Source: Aggregicoccus sp. 17bor-14 (GTDB taxonomy: Bacteria > Myxococcota > Myxococcia > Myxococcales > Myxococcaceae). Taken from it: a DNA stretch of 64,000 bases. Location: assembly GCF_009659535.1 (NCBI RefSeq), contig NZ_VJZZ01000002.1:557233-621232 (forward strand), written 5' to 3'. The notes beneath the pieces are model-generated. The model saw only the letters and a list, made by a program, of their open reading frames with translations, was not told the DNA's origin and ran no database searches. Position numbers and translations under genes: made by a program. Shown piece after piece: positions 1-8,772 of this stretch (its first letter is position 1; every line of letters starts with the position of its first letter).

Positions 1-332
1 AGCATGCCCGCGTACTCGATGAGCGCCTCCAGCGAGAGGTCGTCCTGGTTCTCGTAGAGGAGCTGGTGCATCTCCCAGAAGCGGCCCTCCGCGCCGGCGG
101 CCTCCGCGGCCTCCGCGGCCTGCTCCGCGTACGGGTGCGCCTGCGTGAGCGGGAAGTGGCGGAAGACGAGGCAGAGCCGGCTGCCGAGCGCCTGCCGCAA
201 CCGTTCGACCTCGGCCTGGGCCCGGCCGCAGAAGGGGCACTGGTAGTCGCCGTACTCCAGGAGCATCACTGGCGCACTGGGGGAGCCGCTGACGTGGTCC
301 TCCGGGCTCATGGCCACCGTGCGCGCATTCAT
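1..332 (-). CDS. DsbA-family thiol oxidoreductase (partial, C-terminus outside window)
   Basis: Thioredoxin-fold protein of the DsbA/thioredoxin_4 type, expected to oxidise or reduce protein thiols. The first ~110 residues are visible and run off the left edge. A CPFC active-site motif lies at residues 32-35 in the context LLEYGDYQCPFCGRA, followed by the family's FRHFPL and FWEMHQLLYENQ elements. There is no signal peptide before the domain, so a cytoplasmic location is likely. The start ATG (330-332) overlaps the stop of the upstream peroxiredoxin gene (ATGA), which implies translational coupling and a shared job in thiol or peroxide defence. The cis-proline region is not visible. Confidence 0.88.
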   Translation of the reverse strand, partial: MNARTVAMSPEDHVSGSPSAPVMLLEYGDYQCPFCGRAQAEVERLRQALGSRLCLVFRHFPLTQAHPYAEQAAEAAEAAGAEGRFWEMHQLLYENQDDLSLEALIEYAGM

Positions 333-862
333 GACGGCACCCGCGCTTCCTGCCCGGGCGCCGGGCTCGCGCGCCCGCCGGACTGGGCGTTCAGCCGCTC
401 GAGCGCATCCAGCACCCCGTCCGCGCCAGGGTTCACGCCGACCGGGGAGCGGTAGCTCCAGAACACCTTCCCCTCGCCGTCCAGCACGTACAGCACCCGG
501 TCGGAGACGCCTTCCTCCTCGCGGTAGGCACGGAATGCACGCGAGACCTTCCCTTTGGGCTCGAAGTCCGCGAGCAGCGGCATGTGCAGCTTCCGGTCGC
601 GCGCGAAGGCGGCGTGGCACCACGCACCGTCCACCGAGATGGCGAGCACGTTCGCTCCCAGCTGCTTCAGCTCGGGCAGCAGCTCGTTGAACACCGCGAG
701 CTCGTCGCTGCACACCGGGCTCCAGTCCGCCGGGTAGAAGATGAGGACCACGGAGTTGCCCGAGCAGTCCTCGAGCGTGAGCCGCTGGTCGGGCGTGACG
801 TTGAGGGTGAAGGAGGGGGCCTGCGTGCCGGCAGCCAGCGGTGGAGCCTGGGATGTAGCCAT
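329..862 (-). CDS. Peroxiredoxin (AhpC/TSA-Redoxin family)
   Basis: A 177-residue thiol peroxidase that should reduce H2O2 or organic peroxides. The peroxidatic Cys51 sits in a DWSPVCSDEL block equivalent to the family's PVC(T/S) motif. A second cysteine, Cys82 in SVDGAWCHAAFA, matches a resolving-type cysteine of the AhpE-like or atypical two-Cys group. The chosen ATG at 860-862 gives the usual N-terminus leading into APSFTLNV. The frame stays open further upstream, but that part looks non-coding. The gene forms a two-gene operon with the DsbA-like gene downstream, which may recycle it. No signal peptide is present, so it is cytoplasmic. Confidence 0.9.
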   Translation of the reverse strand: MATSQAPPLAAGTQAPSFTLNVTPDQRLTLEDCSGNSVVLIFYPADWSPVCSDELAVFNELLPELKQLGANVLAISVDGAWCHAAFARDRKLHMPLLADFEPKGKVSRAFRAYREEEGVSDRVLYVLDGEGKVFWSYRSPVGVNPGADGVLDALERLNAQSGGRASPAPGQEARVPS

Positions 863-1107
863 GGGATGCACCTCGCAGTGGGGAGGAGTCACCGCAAGGG
901 TAGGGACGCGGCGCACGGTCCACAGACACCCGCGCTCCCGTCGCTCTCGGTCGGTGCGTCGCCGGCAGCTCGCGCCTTGCGCTCGGTCGCCCGTGCTGCA
1001 CGCGTCTGCCCGGTCCACCTCCAGGCTGACCCCGGCGGCCGGCGTTCCGCCCGCCACTTCGTGCGTACACTCGCGCTGAAGCCCCACCCCGAACGAGGAG
1101 CCGCGCG

Positions 1108-1410
1108 ATGGCGAAGCTCGCATTGTTGGCACGCATGGAGGCCAAGCAGGGCAAGGAGGCAGACGTCGAGCAGTTCCTCGCGGGGGCGCTGCCGCTCGCG
1201 CAGAAGGAAGCCGGCACCACCACCTGGTTCGCGCTCCGGCTGGGACCGAGCTCCTTCGGCATCTTCGACACCTTCGACGCCGAGTCCGCGCGCCAGGCGC
1301 ACCTGGACGGCCCCATCGCGAAGGCGCTGATGGCCAAGGCCGGCGAGTTGCTCGCGAAGCCGCCCTCCATCGAGAAGGTCGAGATCCTGGCCAACAAGCT
1401 CCCCGCTTGA
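1108..1410 (+). CDS. Small ABM-domain protein (putative quinol monooxygenase)
   Basis: A 100-residue protein of the antibiotic-biosynthesis-monooxygenase (ABM) dimeric alpha/beta-barrel fold. It shows the usual order: a short N-terminal strand (KLALLARMEAK), a helix (KEADVEQFLAGALPLA), TTTWFALRLG, and the FGIFDTFDAESARQAH block. The family contains cofactor-free oxygenases and many proteins without known substrate, so no reaction can be assigned. A GAGGAG ribosome-binding site lies about 8 nt upstream of the ATG. It stands between the divergent peroxiredoxin operon and a VOC-family gene in the same orientation. Confidence 0.82.
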   Translation: MAKLALLARMEAKQGKEADVEQFLAGALPLAQKEAGTTTWFALRLGPSSFGIFDTFDAESARQAHLDGPIAKALMAKAGELLAKPPSIEKVEILANKLPA

Positions 1411-1480
1411 GGGGGCGAGCAGGACGTGGATGCGGAGTGCGGGGGCTGCGACCTCAGGTTCGAACCGCAGGAGGACCGCC

Positions 1481-1930
1481 ATGGAGCTCGTGAACGACCA
1501 CCAATTCCCCATGCCGCGCGAAGGCTTCGTCGTCACGCACTTCATCACCAGTCGGGACGTCGAGCGCTCGGCGGCGTTCTACCGGGACGTGCTCGGGGGC
1601 GAGGTCGTCAGCGAGGGCAGGCCCACGGCGGTCAGGCTGGCCAACAGCTGGATCATCATCAACGACGGGGGTGGACCCACCGACGACAAGCCGGACGTCT
1701 CCCTCGAGCCACCGAGCGACGCGCACAAGACCAGCTCGTTCCTGAACCTCCGCGTCGCAGACATGGACGCGTGCTACGCCCAATGGAAGCAGCGGGGCGC
1801 CGAGTTCGTGACCCCACCCCGGAAGCACGCGCACGAGATCCGCTGCTACATCCGCGACCCTGACGGCTACCTCATCGAAGTGGGCCAGACGACTCCCTCC
1901 CCTGCATGGCCTCCCGGGCCAACGCACTGA
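1481..1930 (+). CDS. VOC-family protein (glyoxalase/bleomycin-resistance/dioxygenase fold)
   Basis: A 149-residue single-domain vicinal-oxygen-chelate protein. Paired beta-alpha-beta-beta-beta modules are visible: VTHFITSRDVERSAAFYRDV near residues 17-36, and the C-terminal IRDPDGYLIEVGQ block typical of the fold, with its metal-ligand glutamate. The start ATG has AGGAGG a few bases upstream. An earlier in-frame ATG would add 17 residues of poor quality and was rejected. The substrate is unknown. Members act as lyases, dioxygenases or drug-binding proteins. It lies 70 nt downstream of the ABM gene and could be cotranscribed with it. Confidence 0.85.
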   Translation: MELVNDHQFPMPREGFVVTHFITSRDVERSAAFYRDVLGGEVVSEGRPTAVRLANSWIIINDGGGPTDDKPDVSLEPPSDAHKTSSFLNLRVADMDACYAQWKQRGAEFVTPPRKHAHEIRCYIRDPDGYLIEVGQTTPSPAWPPGPTH

Positions 1931-2196
1931 CCTGGGCTTCAGCGAGTCGGGTGGAGGCCTGCCTCGTCCAGGCGCGACTGCTCGACGTGCGCCGCTTCGA
2001 AGCGGCGCTCGCCCGGGCGCCGTACGCGGTAGACCCCGCTGCTCCTGATTCGCCATGCAGCGGCGGCCCCGCGCTCTCGCGCCGTGCCGGATGCCCAGCG
2101 CACGCTGACCGTGCAGGGCCGCAGGCGCTGGAAGCTCGCGGTGCGCGGCCTCGACGCGCTCGGGGTGAAGTTCGACAAATGCCTGCGCCAGCCCCT

Positions 2197-3432
2197 TCAG
2201 GTGGCCTGGCGCAGGCGGATGCGCCGGCTGACGTGGAGGGCAACGAGGAGAACGCCCACCCCGCCGGCCACGATGACCGGGGCGGTGCCGAAGCGTTCCA
2301 CGCTGGTGCCCGCCAGCGCGACGCCCGCGGATTGGCCGAGGAAGAAGCTCGAGGAGAACGCGGAGACGGCCGTGCCGCGGCGCTCCGGCGCCATCTGCGT
2401 GGCATTGATCTGCAGCGTGTTGTGCAGCATGTAGAACCCCAGCCCGGCGCCGAAGCAACCGGGGACGGCCACCCACCACACCGGCGACAGGCCGGTGGCC
2501 GCGAGTGAGGCCGCGATCAACACGCCGCCCCACGAGGTGAGCCCGACCTCGCCGAGGCCACGCACCAGCCGTGCCGACAGCAGGGCGAACACCAGCCCGC
2601 CGAAGCCGAACAGCGTCACCAGCGCGCCCGCTGCGGTCAGCGTCAGGTGGTGCACGAGGTACAGGTGCGAGGCGATGAAGGCGAACGCACCGTAGAGGCA
2701 CCCACCCTCGAGGAACACGGCCAGCAGCACCACCCGCGCCCACGGCCGTGAGAGCACCTGCACGAACTCCGCGGCCGTGCGGCGCAGCACGGCGCCTTCG
2801 GCGCGATGGGTGCTCCGGGCATGCTCGGGCAGACGCCCATTCAGCGAGAACAGGCCCAGGCTGATGCCGACGAAGCCGGAGGCCACGCCGAAGAACGGCA
2901 GCCGCCAGTTGTCGAAGTCGGCTGCGAGCCCCCCCACCAGCGCGCCGGCGGACACCCCGAGGATCTGGCCGATCAGGAAGCGCGCCAGGACCGGCTGGCG
3001 ATCCCGGTACGGCACCACGTCGCCGATCCACGCCAGCGACAGCGGGATGACGCAGGCCGCGCTGGCGCCCGCCAGCAGGCGTGCGAGCAGGAGCAGCCGG
3101 AAGCTGGGCGCGAGGGCGCACAGCAAGGCGCTGAGCGCGCAGGCCACGCTGCTGCAGGCAATGACGAAGTATTTGCCGTAGCGGTCGCCGACCGGGCCGA
3201 AGAGCAGCTGCGACAGGCCGTAGGCGATGGAGAAGAAGGTGATCACATGCGCCGCTTCGCCGAGCGAGACGGAGAACTCCTGCGCCAGGTGCGGTAGCAG
3301 CGGGTCGGTCAAGCGCAGCGAGAGGCTGCTGCCGAAGGCGGCAAGCGAGAGCAGCGGCACGGCGAGCGCGGGGATCGATCGCGCGTCGTGCGGCACGGCA
3401 GCGTGGGCGTCGATCAGATGCGCTCGTCTCAC
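2197..3432 (-). CDS. MFS transporter (drug/metabolite efflux type)
   Basis: A 411-residue inner-membrane major facilitator with about 12 hydrophobic segments. The TM2-TM3 loop carries GPVGDRYGKY, which matches the MFS signature G-x-x-x-D-R-x-G-R/K. A central loop follows TM6 (NGRLPEHARSTHRAEG). Its overall character resembles proton-coupled efflux carriers of the DHA1 type. A GTG start at 3430-3432 was chosen because it has GGAGG seven bases upstream. The upstream ATG would add 15 residues without a good ribosome site. The gene stands alone, with no adjacent regulator, so the substrate is unknown. Confidence 0.88.
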   Translation of the reverse strand: MRRAHLIDAHAAVPHDARSIPALAVPLLSLAAFGSSLSLRLTDPLLPHLAQEFSVSLGEAAHVITFFSIAYGLSQLLFGPVGDRYGKYFVIACSSVACALSALLCALAPSFRLLLLARLLAGASAACVIPLSLAWIGDVVPYRDRQPVLARFLIGQILGVSAGALVGGLAADFDNWRLPFFGVASGFVGISLGLFSLNGRLPEHARSTHRAEGAVLRRTAAEFVQVLSRPWARVVLLAVFLEGGCLYGAFAFIASHLYLVHHLTLTAAGALVTLFGFGGLVFALLSARLVRGLGEVGLTSWGGVLIAASLAATGLSPVWWVAVPGCFGAGLGFYMLHNTLQINATQMAPERRGTAVSAFSSSFFLGQSAGVALAGTSVERFGTAPVIVAGGVGVLLVALHVSRRIRLRQAT

Positions 3433-3603
3433 AGGAGGGCCTCCGCTTCCCCGTTCTATGCGGGGGGCGGCGGGCACGCGGCTTGTACGAAGTTGCGCTC
3501 AGGGCGCCCGGCCCGGCTGCTGCTGGTGGCGAAGAGCCACTCGACCGACGGCGAGAGCGCGATGCGCAGTTCGGGGTCGGACGGCCATGAGCGTGTCCGT
3601 CCC

Positions 3604-5259
3604 CTAGAGCACGCCGTCCACCACCCAGACCCCGGGGCTGCCGGACTCGACGCACACCCAGCCGCGCGGGGCACCGGGGGCCGGCAGGCTGTTGAGCACC
3701 CGGTCTCCCCGCGACCAGGTGCCGCGGGTGGGGAGGGCAGGGGCCCCTGCCGTCTTGAGATCCTGGTCGCTGTGGAAGAGGAAGGCGCTGCCGTCCGCGG
3801 TGGTCTCGTGGTTGTCGCGGTAGTGGCTGCGCACGGCGGCGTTGCCGGGGCTCGCGTCGAAGTAGACGGAGTAGAGGCCCCGGCGCACGGGGAAGGTGTC
3901 GCGCAGCGTGTTGCCCTCGATGACCACGTCCTCGAGCCGGCTCGCGAGGTAGAACGCCGCACGGTAGGACGGCGGCACGCCCACGTTCTGCCCGAAGTCC
4001 ACGAAGAGGTTCTGCGCGACGCGCACGTTGACCGCCCGCGCCCCGGTGAGGGCGTTGGCCATGCGCAGGCCCGCAACGGGCGCGCGGCTGATGAGGTTGC
4101 CCATCACCACCACGTCCTCCACGTCCCCGGCGGGCAGGAGGCTGAGGCCCGCGGTGAGGAAGGCGTCGGCCATGGGGCGGCCGTCGGCGGGCTCGTCCTC
4201 GTGGGTGACGGTGTTGCCCCGGACGACGATGCCCCGCAGCCGCCCCTCCAGCGCTCCGCTCGCGCGGTACACGAAGGAGATGCCCGCGCAGCTGCCCTGC
4301 CCGTGTGACACCTGGGCCACGGAGAGCACGTTGTCCGAGACGACGACGTTGCTCAGCACCCGGCCGGTGATGCTCCACAGCTGGATGCCCCAGTTGCAGC
4401 GCGAGAAGGTGTTGCCCGTCACCTGCAGGTCGTTGCCCGAGGGGACCTCGGGCGCGCTCCCGCTCGCCGACACGGCGTTCACCCCCGTCCAGTAGCCGTC
4501 CGAGTGGTTGCCGGTGACGAGCGAGGGGCCGCGGTGCGTCTCGATGCACGCGCGCGCCCCGCTGCCGATGGCCGCGCTGAAGGTGTTGCCCTGCGCCTCG
4601 TGGTGCGTGCAGTCGAAGTAGACGGCCGAGTTGTCGTAGTCCGCGACGCCGTCCTTCGGCCGGAAGCGGAACTCGCAGCTGCGCACGCTCACGCGCGTGA
4701 GGTCCACGCCGTTGAGCCTCACCGTGTTGACGCCCGCGCCGTCGAAGCGCACCCCCTCCACGTGCACGTCGCTGCCGGCGAAGACGCGCAGCGCGTTCTG
4801 CACCGCCGACTCCTGCCCCGTGCGCACGCTGCCCGTGCGGTTCGCCTCGGTGTTCTGGTCGATCCACAGGTTGCTGATGCGCACGTCCGTGAGCGGGGTG
4901 GCGTCCGTCGCCGCACCCAGCAGCGTGCCGTAGTCGCCGGCGTCGTCGCGCACCTTGAGGACGCTGGACAGCCCCTGCCCGGTGAGGTGCACGCCGCTGC
5001 GCAGCACGAGCCGCGTGCGCGCGCTGGGCGAGACGCGGAAGGTGCCGCTCGGGACGAGCACCATGCCGCCCCCGGCCGCCCCGGCCGCGTCCAGCGCCGC
5101 CTGGATGGCGGCCGTGTCGTCCGTGACGCCGTCGCCGCGCGCGCCGAACGCCGTGACGTCGAAAGGCTGTCCCGTGGGAGGAGGGGGGCTGCCGGGAGAA
5201 GGGGAGCCGCCACCGCAGGCCAGGAGCGCGGGCAGGGTGAGAAAGAGCCGACGGTTCAT
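3604..5259 (-). CDS. Secreted right-handed beta-helix lipoprotein (pectate lyase/GH28-like)
   Basis: A 551-residue exported protein. The signal peptide ends in a lipobox-like LLACGGG, followed by a Pro/Ser-rich linker (about residues 18-30). The domain opens with FDVTAFGARGDGVTDDTAAI, the hallmark of the pectate-lyase-superfamily (Pectate_lyase_3) beta-helix found in polysaccharide lyases, GH28 enzymes and phage tailspikes. It continues with many Asn-rich turns such as GNTF, DNVL and GNTL. It probably binds or cleaves a polysaccharide at the cell surface. No specific catalytic triad could be assigned. A GTG four codons upstream is an alternative start. It is a single gene, divergent from the GH13 gene. 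Confidence 0.82.
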   Translation of the reverse strand: MNRRLFLTLPALLACGGGSPSPGSPPPPTGQPFDVTAFGARGDGVTDDTAAIQAALDAAGAAGGGMVLVPSGTFRVSPSARTRLVLRSGVHLTGQGLSSVLKVRDDAGDYGTLLGAATDATPLTDVRISNLWIDQNTEANRTGSVRTGQESAVQNALRVFAGSDVHVEGVRFDGAGVNTVRLNGVDLTRVSVRSCEFRFRPKDGVADYDNSAVYFDCTHHEAQGNTFSAAIGSGARACIETHRGPSLVTGNHSDGYWTGVNAVSASGSAPEVPSGNDLQVTGNTFSRCNWGIQLWSITGRVLSNVVVSDNVLSVAQVSHGQGSCAGISFVYRASGALEGRLRGIVVRGNTVTHEDEPADGRPMADAFLTAGLSLLPAGDVEDVVVMGNLISRAPVAGLRMANALTGARAVNVRVAQNLFVDFGQNVGVPPSYRAAFYLASRLEDVVIEGNTLRDTFPVRRGLYSVYFDASPGNAAVRSHYRDNHETTADGSAFLFHSDQDLKTAGAPALPTRGTWSRGDRVLNSLPAPGAPRGWVCVESGSPGVWVVDGVL

Positions 5260-5557
5260 CGCGCGCTTCACGGTAGGCACGCGCCCGGGGCGCCCCCCGC
5301 CGCGCCGCCGCGCCCCTATCCACCAGCCGCAAGACGCGGCGCGGAAGTGGCGCGCAGAGGACACGGGGATTGCCCACGAGGGCGTACCGGAGCGGCGCAG
5401 CGCCCACCTTCCGCTCGCCGTGCAGGCAGGCCTGACGGCCCCCCGAGCAGCTGCCGGCATCTCGACCGGGCCGATGTTCAGCCCCAGGCCCCCGTGACGG
5501 GCTGCGCTTCTGGCCACGCCGCGGGCTCCCCACCATCGGGTGCGAGGAGGCGCGCGC

Positions 5558-7177
5558 ATGAGCGAGCCGGAGAAGGCGCATTACTGGTGGCAGACCGGGG
5601 TCATCTACGAGGTCTACGTCCGGTCCTTCCAGGACTCGGACGGCGACGGCATCGGGGACCTCGCGGGCCTGCGGCGGCGGCTGGACTACCTGCAGTGGCT
5701 GGGGGTGGACATCCTCTGGCTCACGCCCATCTACCCCTCGCCAATGGTGGAGTTCGGCTACGACATCGCGAACTACACGGACGTGGAGCCGCTGTTCGGC
5801 ACGCTCGCGGAGTTCGACGGGCTGCTCGCCGATGCGCACGCGCGCGGCATGCACATCGTGCTCGACATCGCGCCCAACCACTCCTCGCACCGCCACCCGT
5901 GGTTCATCGAGTCGCGCTCCTCGTGCACCCACCCGAAGGCCGACTGGTATCTCTGGCGGGACCCCGGGCCGGATGGCGGGCCTCCCAACAACTGGCTCAG
6001 CGCCTTCGGCGGGGAGAGCGCGTGGGAGTTCGAGCCGCGGCGCGGCCAGTACTACTACCACGCGTTCATGAAGGAGCAGCCGGACCTCAACTGGCGCAAC
6101 CCCGAGGTCGAGCGCGCCCTCTTCGACGCCCTGCGCTTCTGGCTGAGGCGCGGCGTGGACGGCTTCCGCATCGACGTCATCTGGCACCTGCTCAAGGATG
6201 CCCAGTTCCGCGACAACCCGCCCAACCCCCACTACGACCCGCGCTCGATGCCGTCCAACGATGCGCAGCGCGCCCTCTACAACACGGACCGCTACGAGGT
6301 GGTGGAGATCGTGCAGCGCATGCGCAGCGTGCTGCGCGAGTTCGGCAAGGACAAGCTGATGATCGGCGAGCTGTACCACTCGCCCGAGCGCCTGGTGCGC
6401 TTCTACGGCGAGTCGGCCGGCGGCGCGCAGATGCCCCACAACCAGATGCTGGTGCTGATGCCGTGGAAGGCGGACGTCCTGCGCGACGCCATCGAGACCT
6501 ACCTGGCGGCCATCCCCGAGGACTGCTGGCCCAACTGGGTGCTCAGCAACCACGACAAGCCGCGCATCGCCACCCGCGTGGGGCGGCCCGCCCAGGCACG
6601 CGTGGCGCGCATGCTGTTGTGCACCCTGTTCGGCACGCCCACGCTCTACTACGGAGACGAGCTGGGCATGGAGAACGTGCCCATCCCGCCCGAGCGGCTG
6701 CGCGATCCCTTCGAGGCGCTGGACCCCGGCCGCGGCCAGGGGCGCGATCCGCAGCGCACGCCCATGCAGTGGGAGGCGAGCGCGCCCCACGCCGGCTTCA
6801 CCCGCGGCGAGCCCTGGCTGCCGCTGAGCGAAGACTGGCGCGAGGTGAACGTCGAGGTGCAGCGCGGGCGCCCCGACTCGATGCTCAACCTCACGCGCGA
6901 CCTGCTCACCCTGCGCCGCGCCGAGCCCGCCTTCACGGTGGGCCGGCACCGGCTCGTGCTCAACGAGGGGCCCGTGCTCGCCTACCGCCGCGAGCACGAG
7001 CAGGGCAGCTTCCTCGTCGCGCTCAACCTGTCGCGCGACTACGCGACGCTCGCGGCGCCGCGCGGCTGGGAGGAGCTGCAGCCCGTGATGTCCACCCTGG
7101 GGCCGGTCGCAGCGGCGAGGGTGCACGGCGTCATCGCGCTGCGCCCGGACGAGGGACTCATCCTGCGCAAGGTCTGA
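5558..7177 (+). CDS. GH13 alpha-glucosidase / oligo-1,6-glucosidase-like enzyme
   Basis: A 539-residue cytoplasmic GH13 enzyme. The N-terminus (WWQTGVIYEVYVRSFQDSDG) and the four conserved regions are present: DIAPNHSS, GFRIDVIW with nucleophile Asp206, MIGELY with acid/base Glu271, and LSNHDKPR with Asp333. A Glu before YGDELGM and the RTPMQW block are typical of alpha-1,4/1,6-glucosidases and trehalose-6-phosphate hydrolases. It should release glucose or transfer glucosyl units from malto- or isomalto-oligosaccharides. The ATG has GAGGAGG seven bases upstream. No PTS or transporter gene is adjacent, so the substrate is open. Trehalose synthase is less likely, because the C-terminal kinase-like extension is absent. 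Confidence 0.9.
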   Translation: MSEPEKAHYWWQTGVIYEVYVRSFQDSDGDGIGDLAGLRRRLDYLQWLGVDILWLTPIYPSPMVEFGYDIANYTDVEPLFGTLAEFDGLLADAHARGMHIVLDIAPNHSSHRHPWFIESRSSCTHPKADWYLWRDPGPDGGPPNNWLSAFGGESAWEFEPRRGQYYYHAFMKEQPDLNWRNPEVERALFDALRFWLRRGVDGFRIDVIWHLLKDAQFRDNPPNPHYDPRSMPSNDAQRALYNTDRYEVVEIVQRMRSVLREFGKDKLMIGELYHSPERLVRFYGESAGGAQMPHNQMLVLMPWKADVLRDAIETYLAAIPEDCWPNWVLSNHDKPRIATRVGRPAQARVARMLLCTLFGTPTLYYGDELGMENVPIPPERLRDPFEALDPGRGQGRDPQRTPMQWEASAPHAGFTRGEPWLPLSEDWREVNVEVQRGRPDSMLNLTRDLLTLRRAEPAFTVGRHRLVLNEGPVLAYRREHEQGSFLVALNLSRDYATLAAPRGWEELQPVMSTLGPVAAARVHGVIALRPDEGLILRKV

Positions 7178-7186
7178 AACCGCCCG

Positions 7187-7639
7187 TCACGCGCCGCGGG
7201 CCGTCTTCCTGCGCCCGTCCAGCAGCTCGACGAGGTTGTCCAGCGTCCGGCTGGTGCCCGTATGGACGCCCAGCTTCACGAACATCTCGAAGTGCTCGGC
7301 CGACGCACACTGGATCGACACGTTCATCTGGGTGCCGCGCTCATGGCGCCGCAAGGCGACCGTGCCCTTCGCGCCCAGGGCGTGGAACTCGAGCCGGCGC
7401 GGCCGGTCGACCACCGCGTACACGCCCTCGAAGGGCGGCGCGTGGCCCGCCGTCACGAAGCGGAAGGCGCCCTGTGGCTTGAGGTCGATGGTGCACGAGA
7501 CGAGCGGCGCTCCGGTGGGGTCCCACCACTGCGAGATCTCCTCCGGCTGCGTCCAGGCATCGAACACCTCCTCCGGGGACGCGCTCAGGGTGCGCTCGAA
7601 GGAAACGGTCTTCTGCTCTCGGTCGATTATGTCTGTCAT
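7187..7639 (-). CDS. SRPBCC/AHSA1-family ligand-binding protein
   Basis: A 150-residue START/Bet-v-1-like fold protein of the AHSA1 (Activator of Hsp90 ATPase homologue 1-like) branch. It has the typical opening FERTLSASPEEVFDAWTQPE, the WWDP element, the FEGVYAVVDRPRRLEF strand pair, and a C-terminal helix with LDNLVELL. These proteins bind small hydrophobic ligands. Its start codon overlaps the stop of the ArsR-family gene upstream (ATGA), a gene pair seen very widely in bacteria, and the regulator probably controls it. The ligand and reaction are unknown. Confidence 0.9.
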   Translation of the reverse strand: MTDIIDREQKTVSFERTLSASPEEVFDAWTQPEEISQWWDPTGAPLVSCTIDLKPQGAFRFVTAGHAPPFEGVYAVVDRPRRLEFHALGAKGTVALRRHERGTQMNVSIQCASAEHFEMFVKLGVHTGTSRTLDNLVELLDGRRKTARGA

Positions 7640-7992
7640 CGTGTTCCTCGCTGACGGTCGGACTGGGACGCCTTCTTCTTCTTCAGGTGGGCCTCGAGGC
7701 GGTCGAAGCGCCCCTCCCACTGCTCTCGGAATGGCTGCAGCCACGCATCCGCGGTCTTGAGCGCCGCAGGAACGAGCCGCCGGGGCCGGCTCTGCGCGTC
7801 GCGCCCCGTCTCGATGAGTCCGGCGGCCTCGAGCACGCGCAGGTGCTTGGAGATGGTGGGCTGCGCGAGCTGAAAGGGCTCCGCGAGCTGCGACACCGTC
7901 GCCTCGCCCTGCGCGAGCTTCGCGAGGATCGCGCGCCGGGTCGGGTCGGCGAGCGCACTGAAGACGGCCGTGAGCTGCTCGTGGGTGTGCAT
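7636..7992 (-). CDS. ArsR-family winged-helix transcriptional regulator
   Basis: A 118-residue repressor-type protein. The winged helix-turn-helix spans about residues 10-75: FSALADPTRRAIL, then ATVSQLAEPFQLAQPTISKHLRVLEAAGLI. The cysteine metal-binding motif of ArsR/SmtB sensors is absent, as is usual for the AHSA1-linked subgroup, so the inducer is probably not a metal. It is translationally coupled to the SRPBCC gene. A perfect palindrome covers the putative -10 region and the first two bases of the start codon, which suggests tight autorepression. The C-terminus is Lys-rich. Confidence 0.93.
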   Translation of the reverse strand: MHTHEQLTAVFSALADPTRRAILAKLAQGEATVSQLAEPFQLAQPTISKHLRVLEAAGLIETGRDAQSRPRRLVPAALKTADAWLQPFREQWEGRFDRLEAHLKKKKASQSDRQRGTR

Positions 7993-8022
7993 TGCCGATT
8001 GGCTATATAGCCAATCGGCAAT
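7991..8022. promoter_or_regulatory. Perfect 32-bp palindrome, probable ArsR-family operator
   Basis: Two 16-base arms (ATTGCCGATTGGCTAT and its exact reverse complement) meet with no spacer. The left edge includes two bases of the ArsR start codon. Bound dimer would block both the -10 element and the translation start. That the regulator binds here is inferred from position and symmetry. Confidence 0.8.
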
Positions 8023-8031
8023 GAACGTCAA
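8004..8031 (-). promoter_or_regulatory. Putative sigma-70-type promoter for the ArsR/AHSA1 operon
   Basis: On the minus strand, TTGACG (8026-8031) is followed after 16 nt by TATATA (8004-8009), which lies inside the palindrome. A start about seven bases downstream would fall within a few bases of the start codon at 7992, so the mRNA would be nearly leaderless. The elements are read directly; activity is inferred. Confidence 0.6.
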
Positions 8032-8063
8032 ATGCGTGCCGCTGTCTGCGCTCGGCGGAACGT

Positions 8064-8615
8064 CTACTCCCTCCAGCGCACCCGCAGCGCGCACCCCGGC
8101 GCCGGGGCGGGGAGCACCTCGACGATGGTGCCCTTCGCGCCCGTCACCTCCGCGCCCTGCTCGATGACGCCTGCGAAGTAGCCGGGGATGCGGTGCACGT
8201 CGTTGAAGTGCAGCACCATCTCGGTGGGCCCAGCCGCCTCGGTGCGCACCGCGATGTAGTTGGAGCCCGAGCGGAAGTTGCGCTCCATGCGCTCGAGCGT
8301 GCGCCGCGGGCCGAGGACCCGCATCAGCGGCGCGAGCGCCTTGCCCATGAGCGTGTCCATGTAGCCCGAGAAGAAGTGCCGCCCCACCCGGCGCAGCGCC
8401 TGCTCCTCGGGGAGCCCGGGGTACAGCACCTCGGAGGCGATGCGGACCCACCGCGCGAAGCGCTCGGCCGGGTAGCCCGCCGCGAGCGGCCGCTCCAGGT
8501 CGAGCCCCTCCTCGCGCAGCCGCCCCTTGAGCTCGGGCGACATCTTGCTGGCGAGCCCGCGCACGAACAGGCCCTCGACCGTCTGCGGAAAGATCAGCTG
8601 CTCGTCGGCGTTCAC
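8064..8615 (-). CDS. TIGR02265 / DUF2378-family protein
   Basis: A 183-residue protein of a family that is multicopy in Myxococcus-type genomes and of unknown function. The recognisable blocks are VEGLFVRGL near the N-terminus, AAGYPAERFARWVRIASEVLYP, a RRVGRHFFSGY segment, and the later RTLERMERNFRSGSNY. It has no signal peptide or membrane segment. A GTG start at 8613-8615 is preferred. An in-frame ATG ten codons upstream is an alternative. The main value of this gene is taxonomic, because it supports a myxobacterial origin of the window. Confidence 0.82.
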   Translation of the reverse strand: MNADEQLIFPQTVEGLFVRGLASKMSPELKGRLREEGLDLERPLAAGYPAERFARWVRIASEVLYPGLPEEQALRRVGRHFFSGYMDTLMGKALAPLMRVLGPRRTLERMERNFRSGSNYIAVRTEAAGPTEMVLHFNDVHRIPGYFAGVIEQGAEVTGAKGTIVEVLPAPAPGCALRVRWRE

Positions 8616-8772
8616 AGGGAGCCCTTCATGCGCGAAGCGTAGCATCCCCCGCGCCCGGAGGCGGCCTGCGCCAGCGCCGCCGGGGTGGGGGAGCACCCGA
8701 CCTCGGGACGAGGGAAAGACGGTTGCCGGCGGCGTCGCACGGGAGGACCGTTGGGGCAAGGAGACCCACGCC

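Noticed and set aside
1931..2196. Short open frames between the VOC and MFS genes, including one with a regulator-like phrase (LTVQGRRRWKLAV)
   Set aside because: The phrase is isolated, the frames shift, and no start with a ribosome site was seen. A decayed gene is possible but not supported enough to list.
1454..7126. An open frame of nearly 1900 codons on the minus strand
   Set aside because: It runs antisense to the VOC and GH13 genes and through parts of others. Its low-complexity Ala/Arg/Gly/His sequence has no domain. Such frames arise from the extreme G/C third-position bias.
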